Positions 31,700 to 42,959 of a stretch of DNA of 64,000 nt are shown here, in pieces; the stretch's first letter is position 1, and the number at the start of each line of letters is the position of its first letter. The notes under the pieces are model-generated. The model searched no databases, was not told the DNA's origin, and saw only the letters and a program-made list of their open reading frames with translations. The position numbers and the translations under genes are program-made. This DNA comes from Cordilura impudica. Taxonomy: Eukaryota; Arthropoda; Insecta; Diptera; Scathophagidae. The DNA lies in the NCBI GenBank assembly GCA_963682025.1, contig OY821521.1:119513520-119577519 (forward strand). The letters run 5' to 3'.

Positions 31700-33033
31700 A
31701 ATACTGGATTGTGATATTTTTTACAGCCACTTATACCACATAATTGTTTCTTGTAACACTTTCCAACTTGATGTGGTCCTTTTAGGCATGCAAAACAAAG
31801 CCGGAGTTCCCGTACCTTCTTCCAACGTTCATCAATAGGAGCGCTCTTAAATACTGGACAATCGGTAAGTGCATTACAATTTTCAGAGCGGACCATACAT
31901 TTTTTGGTAGAAGTTGTGGTTAATGCATATTTATTTTTACTTGCCTTTTTTACAGATGATGACGATGACACGGGAAGACCATCAGAAACCATGTTGGCGA
32001 CTTTTCTGACACCATCGAGCCACTCGGAGAAACGTTTCAAATTGGGAGGCTCTTCCAGGGCAATACATTTTTCAGCCCACTGCATCTGTTTTGTTGGCGG
32101 CAGCTTGGAAACTAATTCGCTGAGTAAGGTTGGGTTGTTCAAATGATGCGTACCACTAGCTGTCTGCAGAAACCGTACCATATTTGTGACCTTTGTAGCG
32201 AATTGTATCAATAAATCAAGTCTTCCTTCAGGGACATATGAAAGTGAATTTATTTTGTGTATTTGGCTTTTTATTAATTGTTCAGGACGACCGTAAGTTT
32301 CACACAAAATATCCAAAATCACATTTACATTTCTGGAACTTGATAACAAAGACTCCATTGTTTCTTTTGCCGGACCATGTAGTGCTTCACGAATGCGTGT
32401 TCTGTAAGGGACTGTATTCAAATTCGGCTGTCGTTTGTTCAAATTCTTCTTTGAATGTCGGCCACTCCTCTGGCAGACCGTAAAATTTTGGAAGGGGGTA
32501 AATTTTCTTGGCTCTTACGGACGTGGAACCTTGGCTGTGGGAAGAAACATTAGTAGAGGACTCACCGTTTTCATCCAATAATGCTGCCTGAACTGTATTT
32601 GAAGTTGAGGCCCTCAAGGCTGCTCTTGGTATATCGTTGACATTTGCTGCAACCGTCTGTCCACTATGAGCTACACTTTGCGACACCAATTGCATTTCTT
32701 GTTGCAGTGAGGTTATGCTTGCGGCTGTCTGCTCTCTTTGTGCCACGAGCAAATTTTGCAAATTCTTGTTCACTGCATCAATCTGCTTCATCATTTCATT
32801 TTGCATGTCCGCCATAAGACGCAAAATTTCGGGCTGAGATGACTGTGGTTATACTTTACTACCTCCCGGCTGACCGGGCGGTACCACCGGTGAATTGACG
32901 GACGATTGTTGGCCGGTCGCCGGCGCCGCGGCTGCTGAATTTTTTTTTTTACATTACCATCCATATCGGCCAAACGTTTTGGTGGCACACCTTTATTGTA
33001 CCGATCACTTGTTCTGGGAGACTGTTCCGCCAT
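31700..33033 (-). pseudogene. gag: BEL Gag
   Basis: Starts MAEQSPRTSDR at 33033. A stop falls after GGSKV at about 32845, followed by the coiled region MRLMADMQNEMMKQIDAVNK and YPLPKFYGLPEEWPTFKEEF, which is the BEL Gag capsid signature (PxFxGxxxEWPxFxxxF). A shift near 32400 follows, then TRIREALHGPAKETMESLL. The C-terminus carries cysteine-rich knuckles (LCFACLKGPHQVGKC and LCGISGCKKYHNPVLH) at about 31810-31700. Gag forms the particle and binds RNA. Confidence 0.8.
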
Positions 33034-33220
33034 ACGTTGTACAAACAACACAAAATTTTAACAATTGTTGTAACACTGGAGACGCAAGGACAACAAACTC
33101 CGACAATGTTACTAGACAGAACCAAACAAGTGTCCAAACAAAATGGTGAAATCGCCTACCGTTCTATACAAATTACTCTTTATTCCATAAAGAATAATTG
33201 CGCCCAAAATAGAATAAAGA

Positions 33221-33535
33221 TGTCGTCCTCCAAATGAAATAAAAAACTCCGTCGATATGCGTATAAAACTAAGTTGAGTAATCTGAGTAATTTATTCTAT
33301 TTTGTTGGACATCTTATCTTTTGGACGACATTAAACAAACTGCCGCCAACATTAAATAGTGTCAATAATAAAATGGCCGTAATGCTTGTATATATAATTA
33401 TTAATAATTTAAAAGTTGGCCTTACTGTCTCAAAAGGAGAAATTAGGGGAAATGATAATTAAACATAAAATACATAAACAAAGCAAACAGAACAAAACAG
33501 CTGATCAGGGATGAGAGTTATCGGCTTAATCAACA
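33221..33535 (-). repeat. 5' LTR of the BEL element
   Basis: On the plus strand it runs TGTCGTCCTCCAAATGAAAT to CTTAATCAACA. Inside it (33180-33220, read on the minus strand) lies TTTTGGGCGCAATT where a primer site is expected; I cannot match it to a tRNA. Confidence 0.9.
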
Positions 33536-33640
33536 ACCATAGAAAGTTTACGAATCCAACGGAAAAAGGAATATACGATGAATTTGAAAGAGGATACTGA
33601 CAAAATTAATGCTAGTTACAGGGTTGCAGTACAATAACTT
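33536..33640 (+). pseudogene. Penelope-like element, remainder of the endonuclease C-terminus, copy A
   Basis: After the target duplication ACCAT (33536-33540) the frame continues as ESLRIQRKKEYTMNLKEDTD and ends shortly after KINASYRV. In copy B (50520-50611) this is uninterrupted with the preceding part, which proves the continuity of the gene before the BEL insertion. Confidence 0.8.
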
Positions 33641-35580
33641 TACTGTGATATTATTTTAAGCTGAGTACTTGTTATTAATTTATGTTCAATGTAATTTTTG
33701 CTTTTATGTTGTATGTAAATTAAATTCATTTTTAAATGTGATAAATAATACTCATGTTACTGTAAGTTATTATTATATATATAATGTAATTCAAAATTGT
33801 TTTAACGTGATGTTTTTATTATTAAATAGAATTTCCTTGAAAAAGTCAACAAAGAATTGACGAAACGTCGGAAAGAAATGTAATTTAAATGCAGTTTTAT
33901 TTACATTAAAAATCTTAGGCCGTATTAGCTTATTTTGATATTAAAGTGTACAGTTTCGATTACTTAAAAAACCTGTTTCTACAGATAGTGAATATTATAC
34001 CAGTAAGTATTTTATGCAATAAATGATCATGTGTTTTTTTGAATCCTCTGTGGTATTAAAACAGTCATAAATGCGCTCTTATGCTGATTACAAAAGAGGC
34101 TTTTGTCGGGAGAAAATATCACCTTACCCGCGATTCTTCTTGAAAGTCTTTTTTATCCGCTTTTCTGATCAGTATCGACTCATTTTTGAGTCGTATTTAA
34201 TGTAATTTTTCTATAAATCACATTTTAAGCGTAAGCAAAAATAATTTTCTAGTCTTTTTCTAATAGCGCATGTGAGTTTTTAATCATCAAAAGTGCTCGA
34301 AGAAGACACAGTAAGGTGACTTTCGTTAAAACAATCTTCAATCTTCTTGACTGGGATGTGTATATTTTTGTTTACAAACATACGTATTCATATTGGCACC
34401 AGTAAGCCGAACTCTAATCGGCTTCTTATATGTATACAGCCGAGCGAAAACGAAAATACTCACCAAATAGTAAAAGTAAGCAACAATTGCATTCAGCCTT
34501 ATGAAAGCTTGTGAACAAAGCAGGTCTCTGTCGCATTGTCTTGTGAAATTCTTACATTATTTTTTAGTAGTGTTACAGTCCCTGAATCCCAAAAGACCAA
34601 GGACTAATCCCTAATACCCTAACAGTCGTCTGTTATATTCTGTTATTATACTCTGTTATTAATGTTATAGTCCTAAACAACTGAAACGAAAGAAATGACG
34701 CGTGTTTACCTGTTATGTTATAGCGCTGGCAGGCGCAGTCTATCAACGCCCAAACGGCGTTTATTAAGCTGAAAAGTAAAGGAAAACGCTATGGGCATCT
34801 CTTTGGTAACTCAGCGCAGAGCTCGTCTTATCAGCTACTGCTCTAGAGTTTCAAAAATAATAATTTCCTAAAATTAAAAATAATGATAAAAACAATAACA
34901 ATGAACTGAATAATGCGGAAATTAAATTGTGTGGAAAAAAGAAAAACATAAACAATAACAAAAATAAATCGTGAGAAAAACAAAAGAGACATACATTTTC
35001 ATGGTCGCGACCTACTGCAACCACTCCGCTTAACATACGCGGAAGTTTACTAAAAAAAACTAAGTCAATGCAATAACAGAACGTTGCAAAAGGAATAGTC
35101 ATAAAAAAAAACTTAGCACATGACAACACAAAAAAAATGAAAACCAAACGCAACACCTTCAACGCGGAATAATATCATATTGCTCCACATTGGAGGTGAC
35201 AAAAAAAACAAACATAAGCAAAAAAAAAAGCGCATGGTAACGTATGTTACCATGCCAAATTGGGTTACAGCAAATCGCGGCTGAAAATGTATGTTTTGTG
35301 AATAAACATTTAATAATTACGCTCGAGAAAAATCGACCGTCAATAATTAAATGTACTTATGTTTTCAACTATGGTTAAGTGCAGTATTATTATTGTTTTG
35401 CATTACTATTATTGTTTCTATTATATACTATATTATTATTAATTACATGTTATATTACTAATAAACTGCCTATTATATATTATATTATTATCAATTTAAT
35501 TTTTGCTATGTATTGCTATATTATTATGTCATAACCTCCTATTTTCCTATTGTAACTATACATGTGAAACCCCGTTTCAC
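33641..35580. other. Unclassified repeat DNA, copy A
   Basis: Penelope 3' non-coding DNA to about 34000. Then repeat-like DNA with TGTTACAGTCCCTGAATCCC (34571) and CAGTCGTCTGTTATATTCTG, an LTR-like start with no partner found. CATGGTAAC-GTAT-GTTACCATG at 35233-35254 is a perfect 9-bp hairpin (one mismatch in copy B). CTCATTTTTGAGTCG-type short hairpins occur near 34170. No gene is seen. Copy B equivalent: 50612-52650, with an extra 80 bases at about 51668-51745 repeating TAATGTTAGGTCCTAA-like motifs. Confidence 0.4.
33836..33880 (+). ncRNA. Possible degenerate hammerhead-like hairpin of the Penelope element, copy A
   Basis: TCCTTGAAAAAGTCAAC, a short loop, then TTGACGAAACGTCGG. GTCAA (33845-33849) pairs with TTGAC (33857-33861), followed by GAAA and CGTC. 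Penelope-like elements carry hammerhead ribozymes in their terminal repeats with the pattern CUGANGA-stem-GAAA-stem. Here the CUGANGA box is imperfect (CUUGAAA). Copy B has the same at 50816-50860. Activity is doubtful. Confidence 0.4.
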
Positions 35581-35639
35581 AACATTCCTCCCCCTTTCCA
35601 CGGAAACGATTCCCACATCGTTTTCCAGCGTCAATGAGC

Positions 35640-35860
35640 TGACGCGTTGCTTGTACTGCCGTTGGTGTTGATTCTGCTGCTGATGATGCCGATGCTGATG
35701 ATGATGTACCTACTAATGTTGATGATGCTGATAATGATGTTACTGCTAATGATGATCTTGATGCTGATGGTAATGCTGATAATGACAAAATTCATAAGAA
35801 CGAATCCGGAACCAATGCTGCTGATGAAGGTACTACTAATGACGACAACTGCCACAATCG
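35640..35860. repeat. GAT/GCT trinucleotide-like repeat, copy A
   Basis: Irregular runs such as GATGATGCCGATGCTGATGA and AATGATGATCTTGATGCTGA. They keep several frames open on both strands (poly Leu/Met on one, Ile/Ser on the other). These are low complexity, not genes. Copy B: 52715-52935. Confidence 0.6.
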
Positions 35861-37043
35861 CTGTCCGTTTACAGGATGGTTGGACGCCACGATGCTCCTT
35901 TTTATTCTAGCATGTGTTCTTTTACCGCATGACCGTTAACTTCCACATATAACAGTTCTGTGATTCGGTTCCAATGCAGGACCATGCCCACCGTCGGCTT
36001 GTTGCTTCGTGAAACCGATCTTAGGCCCGCTGTTTTGCTTCGTTGAACAAGTTTTGGCCTGTTGCTTGGGTGAAGCAAAAATGGTGATCCGATGACATTG
36101 ATTATCGAGTTCCAATACAAAATCATGACAAACAAAATGAAGTTTGGCCTGATGCAAGCTCATGACAATACTTTCGGAAAATGCAATCTCCCACGAGCGT
36201 TGGTGTATCGAGCTCATAATTCGTTGGCGCTTATTGCAATATTCAATATAAGCCCTGATTACTCTTTTGATCATTTCCAATGATGCAAATGACGCACACT
36301 GTTACCTCATTGCCGCTTGGCCACCTCGACGTAGTTCATGTTGATCATTGTAATGTTTCAGGTCCGTAAAGGATCTACTGAAACCTTCGCTCATCAACTT
36401 GGAGCGGTGGTCCTGTTCTTGATTTACTTCAAGACCTAAACCTTCAACTTAAAAGAGCTATTTAAAAGTAATTATAAGCGAAGTTGTTTTGTTTTCATTG
36501 TCCAAAGACAAATTGTTGCTTTATTTACAATTTCTTCTACTTATAAAGCTACTATGAATATCTTAATACTAGTCTAGTATTGAGTGACATTTGTGAAGTC
36601 ACTCAATCTTTTTTTGATTTATTTACAGTTTAAGTTTTCTATTTAGACCTATCTTAACTATGTGCATTTGTATCAATATCCCAGCAATTTTAGAAAGCAT
36701 TTCTTCTTTAAAATTTATTGGGCATTGAGTAACTTTCTTGATTTTCGAATGTTACTCAACACTTCAAAAATATTTTCATTGCAATGGATTGGTTTGGTTT
36801 TATTAGGGTAATTCTCAACCTTTACTCTAATTGTTTACATTAAATCAAAACAAATATGATTGCTTATTAATTTGTTGCTGACCCGGGATATTCATACATA
36901 TATAGTCACACTAATTCTTTTTATGAACACTTGTTATACGCGCCTCTATGTCTACAACTTAACACAACATTGGCTGTATCGTTATGCATGACACAAACTT
37001 TCATTGTTCATTCAGTTTGTGTGTGACGTCATGCATACACCAC
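35861..37043 (-). other. Non-coding segment containing the probable 3' LTR of the mdg1-like element, copy A
   Basis: The part next to 37044 should be the LTR (minus strand, starting TGTGGTGTATGCATGACGTC), but its inner end cannot be fixed because no second LTR is present. TGGCGTCCAACCATCC (minus strand, about 35890-35875) looks like a primer site for some other LTR element. Short hairpins occur at 36563-36615 (CTAGTCTAG and AGTGACATTTGTGAAGTCACT). Copy B: 52936-54129. Confidence 0.4.
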
Positions 37044-37523
37044 ACCCCTGCCCTTTCAGTTAAATCATACCATTTGTGTTTACAGAAGTTGTATGATTTC
37101 ACTTAAGTGTTGTTTTTGGTTGGTTTTGTATAAAAAATGTTCGTCGAAATTTGATTACATAGTGAGTAGTACTTAAAATTATTTTTTATACAAAATTTTT
37201 AGTAGTGACCAAATGACAATAATTATTTCTCTGTACAAACAAAAAAATATTTTGAAACTTAATACATTATTGGTAGTGTTTAAATGATAGACAAAAATTT
37301 AAACATTTTACAAGTAGTGGTTAAATGACATGTTACTTATTTTCTATATTTGTATATTTTGTTTTCGTACATACTATTCTTAAAATGTAGTTACATTATA
37401 AGTGGTTACTAAGTGATATTATAATTGATTTATTTTGTTGTATATATTATTCTTAAAGAATTTTATTATCATATTATAATTATGTATATACTATAATGTA
37501 TATTAATAATAATTTTGTTTTTG

Positions 37524-38934
37524 TTATCTGTTATATTTCTTTAATAAATTTTTGTGTATAATTTTGTTTTTTCCATTAATTCTTATTGTTACATTTAAAC
37601 TATTTATATCTATGATTTCATATGGTCCATTATATGGTATTTGATTTTTTTTTCCTAGTTTCTAATTTTACTAGAACTAAATCTCCTATGTTAAGATCTA
37701 TCCTATTTACTTTGTTATACGATTCTAAACTTCTATTCTTTTTAGTAATTTCAATCAATTTTCTAGCATTTTCTAATGAAATCTTCAGTCGCATTTTCAA
37801 TTCATTGGCATAATTGTCTAAGTTGTATACCCTATCATTATTCATAATTTGTTCACTCGGTAAGCTAGGTAATTTACCAAAAATTAACTCATATGGAGAA
37901 TAATTGGTATCTACATGTGGTGTTATATTGTAAGCGAAAGAATAATAAGCTATCCAATCACTCCAGTTATCATTATTTACGAATGATAAAAAGTATTCAT
38001 TTAATACTCTATGATTTCTTTCTATGGTACCCACAGTCTCATGGTGATATGGTGTAGACAATTTTTGCTCGATTTTCAACAAATTGCATGTTTCTTTCAT
38101 TAGTTCATTCACAAACTCTGTACCTCTATCAGATTTTAGAGTTTTAAAAATGCCATATTTTAATATCAAGTTTTCTACTAGGCTTTTCGCTATACTCTTA
38201 GCCTCTTTTGTTTCCATCGGGACTGCTATCACATACTTAGTGAGTTCACACTGCATAGTTAAAATGTATCGAAAATTTTCCGAAGGGCGTAATGGTCCAA
38301 CTGTGTCGATAACTACAGTGCTAAAGCTATTTCCCGGTGTGTCTGTTACACTTAATGGTTCTATAGTGTGTCTTACTTATTTGCTCCTTTGGCAAAGATC
38401 ACACGTTGATACATATTCCTTTACCATCTTGTTCAATTTTTCCATATGTATATCTGTTTTAGTTTTATTAATGTTTTCCTTATTCCGAAATGTCCTCCGA
38501 ATGGTGTGTCGTGATACAATTTAATTAATTTCCTTTTTTCTTTTTCTACTATTACTCTTTGAGGTTTACTATATATGAGAATTCTGACGTCATTTCCTTT
38601 ACTTTTATTTATTATTTCTTTAATTTTCTGTATTTTTATTTTCTTAAAAATTTCGTCACTTTTTTCTAGTGCGAACATACCACAATTCAATCTGCTTAAA
38701 ACAGAAGGTAGTTTCTCCAACATATTACATATATAAACGGGATTATCGCTACATCTGATGGCCATTTGATTTAAAGCAAGATTTTTCTCAATTTTGAATT
38801 CTCTAGTCGACTTTTCCATTATGAACTTCAGTTTTACTGCAAGTTTTATATCATTCATAGATGTACACTCCCACATTTTGAGTTGATCAGGCTCAGTAAG
38901 ATTTGTATCATCATTTACCTCATTTTTGTTCTTA
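37524..38934 (-). pseudogene. pol: Integrase, mdg1/412-like, copy A
   Basis: Zinc region: HDTPFGGHFGIRKTLIK and STCDLCQRSK, separated by a shift near 38440. The core has Asp in VVIDTVGPL (38300), Asp in LKSDRGTEFV (38140) and Glu in HHETVGTIERNHRVL (38030): a full DDE set. C-terminus: DLNIGDLVLVKLETRKK, then a shift at about 37650, then NGPYEIIDI (the GPY/F module) and the end KKYNR with its stop at 37524. Confidence 0.85.
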
Positions 38935-41235
38935 GTCCTTCATTTAGTTTTGTTTTCATTTTCATTTTCTCTTTTATTTTTGTTATCTTTTTCTTCAGCT
39001 TGTATCCTTCCTCCTTTCATATTTCTCGTTATCACCAGCGATTTCTTTATACTTTCATCAATGTTTTGAGGTATCATTGTCTTCAATTTATCGGAATCTA
39101 ATTGAATTCTAGATAGAGCATCTGCATTAGTGTTATTTTTCCCTTTTTTGTAAATTATCTGAAAATCGTAGTCAGATAATTCCAATCGAATTCTAGTCAA
39201 TTTGGAACTTGGATTTTTATGTGTAAATAGTGCAATGAGTGGACGATGGTCGGTTACTACTATAAAATTTTTACCGAATAAATAAGGTCTGAAAAATTGT
39301 ATACCCCAGTGTATACCAAGTAATTCTTTCTCAATTACTGACTTATTTCTCTCGTGTTTGTTAAGCGATCGACTGGCAAAAGATATTGGTCTATCTTCTC
39401 CAATTTCACCTTGCGATAACACGGCACCTAACGCAAAATCAGATGCGTCAGTTGTTAGTATAAATGGTTTTTCGAAATTAGGGTATTGTAAAATGGGCGG
39501 ACTTATTAGTCTATTTTTCAGTGTTTCAAACGCAGTTTTACATTCTTCTGTCCATTCGAGTTTTTGACCTTTTTTCAATAATTTTTTCAAACAATTTGCT
39601 ATGTCGGCAAAATTTTCTATGAAACGTCTGTAGTAGTTGCAAAATGCTACAAATCGTCTAACATCGTCAGCATTTTTTGGTACAGGATATCTTTTAATTG
39701 CTTCAAATTTTTCTGGGTCTGGTTTTATACCCTTTGGTGTTATTAAGTGTCCTAGATATACTACTTCAGGTTTTAAAAAACAACATTTACTAGCGTTCAG
39801 CTTTAAATTGTATTTCCGTAGTTTGTCGAAAACTTTTATCAGATTGTTGTTATGGTGATTTAGACTACAACCAAAAACTATGATATCATCTACATATAGG
39901 AAAGCTTCAGATTCCAAACCCGACAATGCTATAGTCAGCATGCGCTGAAAGCTGTTAGATGATATTTTCAGACCGAAAGGTAGTCTTGTGTATTGGTAAT
40001 TACCATTTGGAGTAGAAAAAGCTGTATAAGGACGTGATTGATGGTCAAATTTGATTTGGTGAAAAGAATTTGTCATGTCCAATGTCGAAAAATATTTAGC
40101 TCTACCCAATTTATCCAAAATATCGTCTTAACGCGTTAAAGGAAATTTGTCATTCACAATTTTGTCATTTAACCTTCTGAAGTCTACAACCAATCACCAT
40201 TTTTTTAAATCTGTCTGTCCCTTCTTTGGCACTAATAAGAGTGGTGCGTTGTAAGGGCTTATCAATGGTTCAATAATATTATTCTCTAAAAGTTTTTGAA
40301 CTTGAGAATTTATCTCCGTTGTTTGTGCCTGCGGTAATCTATAATTTTTAATGTATACTGGACTATTACCATTCAAATTTATTGTTTGTTTATAAAAATT
40401 GTTGGCAGTTAATTCTTCATCCTCCATGTGAAATATTGATTGATATTCCTTCAATATTGAGATAAGTTCATCTCTGTTCTCATCATCCAAGTCATTTAAC
40501 TCAAAGTTTTTCAGTAATTTCCTAAATCTTTGCTGTGTATAATATTTCTCATTCTCTTTCCTGCTATATGAACATATATGATAGTTTCTCAGTGGTCTAG
40601 TTTCCACTTCTAAATTGTCTATTATAACTATATTGTCCGTTACATTTAGTAATTTGATGTGTTGATTGCCATTCTTAGGTATTATTGCATTTGCCAAAAA
40701 TACACCTTTATCAATCTCCCTATTCAATATTACGGAGTCCTCCTCCAGTTTAATATTAAATGGTATTACTATTTCACTTCGATGTGGTATTTTTACCCTA
40801 TTAATCCTAAAAGTATTATCATGTATTGGAACTACTATCATCTCATTATTAAAATTAAACGTAATACATATGTATCATAATCTATACTGCATCTATATTT
40901 TGAAAGAAAATCCCTTCCTAGAATTCCATCTGTCCTTATTGGGAAATTGTCGTCTACTAGTTGTATTTTCTGTCTGATAATATTATTATCGATATTAAAG
41001 TTAATATTCGTGGAACCTAGGGATTTAATAATTTCATCTGAAATTCCTGTCAAGTTGCAATAGTCATCCTGGTTTACCTCATAACTCGTTAAAAATTTAT
41101 TCTTGCACAATGAGACATCAGCTCCTGTGTCAATTAAAAATGTTAACTCTTTGTCTGTATTTTCAATACTAAATCTTACGTAGTTTCTGAGTTTGGATGA
41201 TATGCTGTATACTTTAGTGTTTTCTAATAATTCAA
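38935..41235 (-). pseudogene. pol: Protease, RT and RNase H, mdg1/412-like, copy A
   Basis: Pol is in the -1 frame relative to gag and overlaps its end. Protease: TFLIDTGADVSLCKNKF (about 41140) and DGILGRDFLSKY. A shift at about 40840 is shared with copy B. RT: YNAPLLLVPKKGQTDLKKW followed by a TGA at 40194 (AGA in copy B) and a TAA at about 40131; motif A STLDMTNSFHQIKF; LPFGLKISSNSFQRM; YVDD (FLYVDDIIVFG, about 39885); YLGHLI. RNase [57 protein letters not shown]-type stop at 38940 after ENKTK precedes integrase. Confidence 0.85.
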
Positions 41236-42415
41236 CCCTATTGGAGACTGTATTCTCCCGGTCTCCGGGCTTTGTGCGTTTCCCTGAATTGTATTCACAT
41301 TACGATTTCTTGTACTGTTATTCGAACTATGGTTGTTTATATTCCCATTGTTGCTACGGTTTCTATTATTTCTGCTAAAGTTATTCGTACGATATCTGCT
41401 ATTATTGTACGTGTATGAAATTTTCGTAAAACACTTGTTTGCAAAATGATTTAATTTTCCACACTTATTACATTTCGCACCTTCTGCGGGACATTTATCG
41501 CCATGATTTCTTCCACAGTTTTTGCAAATCGATTGTCTCGTCACCTTAGTGTTACGTGTTCTATTATATTGAGCATTTTCATACAATATTTGCCCTTGTT
41601 GTTTCCTTGACGAAACTTTTTCGGCAATTTTTAGAGCTTCTACGAAAGTTGTAACTTGACTTGAGTCAATCGTAGTTATTATCTGCGGATCAGTTATTCC
41701 ATTCACGAATGCGTTAAAGGCAATCTTGCTGTTGCTATTGATTATAGCATTTCTATTTGCCTCTCCCTGTTCGGTAATTTGTATCTCGTTCAATTCCGTA
41801 ATTAGCTTTTCTCTTTTCGTTGCGAAACCTAATAAATTATTATCCCTTTGGATGGTACGTATTATTTCACTCAACACAGCATTTGAAGATCTTGATGATT
41901 TATATGTTAATTTTAATACCTCTATTAGATCATCAATATTAGTCGGTACAGAACTTTGTTTTACTCTACTCTGAACTTTTAAGTCCAGTCTTGATTTAAA
42001 AACAAAATTAAAAAACGAATTGGCTTTTTCAGTAGCCACTGTCATCGATACCGCTTCCAAATTTGTTAGAAAATCTTGCAGTTCACTAGATCTACCCGAA
42101 AATTTTGGTACCAATTTGGTAATCAACGATAATTCATTCATATCTAAAGTAGTCATGATTGGATTCGTTACTATTTTTCCCTTAGAATGTTGTTCTAATA
42201 ATTTTAAAGCTTCTTCTTTAGTTTTTATAAAATTTCTCAAAATTTCTTTACCGTCTAATTCTTCCAAATCTGAATCTTTGATATAATTCTTTAATTTTTC
42301 CTCTAATTTTTTTATTTCTATTGTTTTTTTTCTTAATTGTCTCTAATGTGTACGGCCTCGTTAACGATTTTTTAGCATTCAAAATAATTTGTTCAAGGAT
42401 TTTCTGCGCCTCCAT
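41224..42415 (-). pseudogene. gag: Gag, mdg1/412-like, copy A
   Basis: The ATG at 42415 starts EAQKILEQIILNAKKSL. A homopolymer change near 42330 (T-run on the plus strand) shifts the frame, which is then open to 41224. Capsid: LVPKFSGRSSELQDFLTNLE, then SRLDLKVQSRVKQSS and AFNAFVNGITDPQIIT. Two CCHC knuckles follow, CKNCGRNHGDKC (a short variant) and CNKCGKLNHFANKC (about 41470), and an Asn/Arg-rich tail. It ends in an overlap with pol. Gag packages the element RNA. Only the one shift disables it. Confidence 0.85.
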
Positions 42416-42634
42416 TTATTTCATGTAATGTTGCTATGAAATGTTTTCGCTAAATGTAATGTCTGTTAAAAGAATTAAAATCTCATTTCTTATAGTTATT
42501 AATTGCTAGCATGAAGTCACATCCATTTCCTGTTCAAAACTATTACTATAGGTGAAATTATTATAAAAAATATTACCCAACCTATATACCTATCATAAAT
42601 CTCTTTTAAATTTATTTTCATATATTTTAATAAT

Positions 42635-42823
42635 CTATTCAAATAACGATAAGAGCGTGTCCTTGATGGATACAAAATTTTCCAGTTGCTCTTGTCCTAA
42701 ATATGCTAACTTATTTACTTTATACACCACTGTGTTGGTTATATATATCTTTACTAAAATCCCTATTATAGGCAGAATCATTAATAATATTACAAAAATA
42801 ATATTTATTTTAAAAATCTTCAT
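42635..42823 (-). CDS. Small membrane protein upstream of gag, copy A
   Basis: 62 codons: a short basic start MKIFKIN, one long hydrophobic segment (IIFVILLMILPIIGILVKIY), then KVNKLAYLGQEQLENFVSIK and a short tail. It resembles a single-pass membrane protein with a signal-anchor start. It lies between the leader and gag, like the 71-codon frame of the other mdg1-like element at 2257. Copy B (59526-59714) has about seven amino-acid differences, and the frame is open in both. Confidence 0.45.
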   Translation of the reverse strand: MKIFKINIIFVILLMILPIIGILVKIYITNTVVYKVNKLAYLGQEQLENFVSIKDTLLSLFE

Positions 42824-42959
42824 ATTAAAAAATTTTTTTTTTTCTTTTTTTATTACTAAAAGTTTTTAATAGTTATTTGAAAATAACACACTGCCACTAT
42901 AACATCTGATCGATATTATGCTGATATTTCAATAGAAGGAAAAATGATAAAAATTTGAA

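Larger units (their letters stand above)
27356..33535 (-). mobile_element. BEL/Pao LTR retrotransposon, complete but disabled
   Basis: Both LTRs are 315 bp (27356-27670 and 33221-33535), TG...CA ended, with 8 differences. A 5-bp target duplication ACCAT flanks it (27351-27355 and 33536-33540). The genes read on the minus strand: gag, protease, RT, RNase H, integrase, in one polyprotein region from 33033 to 27640. GGAGGCGGGGA (minus strand, 27681-27671) is the polypurine tract next to the 3' LTR. The order, the 5-bp duplication and the YVDD RT box identify BEL/Pao. It sits in the Penelope endonuclease of copy A; copy B has the intact target. The frame carries about three stops and three shifts. 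Confidence 0.9.
22451..42889 (+). repeat. Copy A of a large direct repeat
   Basis: From ACTGCCACTATAACATCTG (22451) to GAAAATAACAC (42889), this segment matches 42890-59779 in the same order and orientation. Without the 6185 bases added by the BEL insertion it is about 14.25 kb. Copy B starts at the very next base, so the two are directly abutted. Differences are scattered substitutions and small indels, roughly 1-2 percent by eye. Confidence 0.9.
37044..42889 (-). mobile_element. mdg1/412-like LTR element, copy A (5' end cut at the repeat junction)
   Basis: On the minus strand from right to left: small membrane frame, gag with two zinc knuckles, pol in the -1 frame, then the polypurine tract (AAAGGGCAGGGG, 37060-37045 region) and the start of the 3' LTR at 37044. 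The 5' LTR and primer site are absent because the element is cut at 42889. Gag and pol motifs match the deleted element at 1058-4766 more closely than any other in the window (for example DILDKLGRAKYF / DILDQLGRAKYF). Confidence 0.8.

Noticed and set aside
35875..35890. TGGCGTCCAACCATCC on the minus strand as a primer site of a further LTR element
   Set aside because: No matching LTR pair or gag/pol could be linked to it; kept only as a remark.
35647..35910. Leu/Met-rich frame and the Ile/Ser-rich frame opposite it
   Set aside because: Both come from the GAT/GCT trinucleotide repeat; no start context or family. The same applies at 52708-52987.
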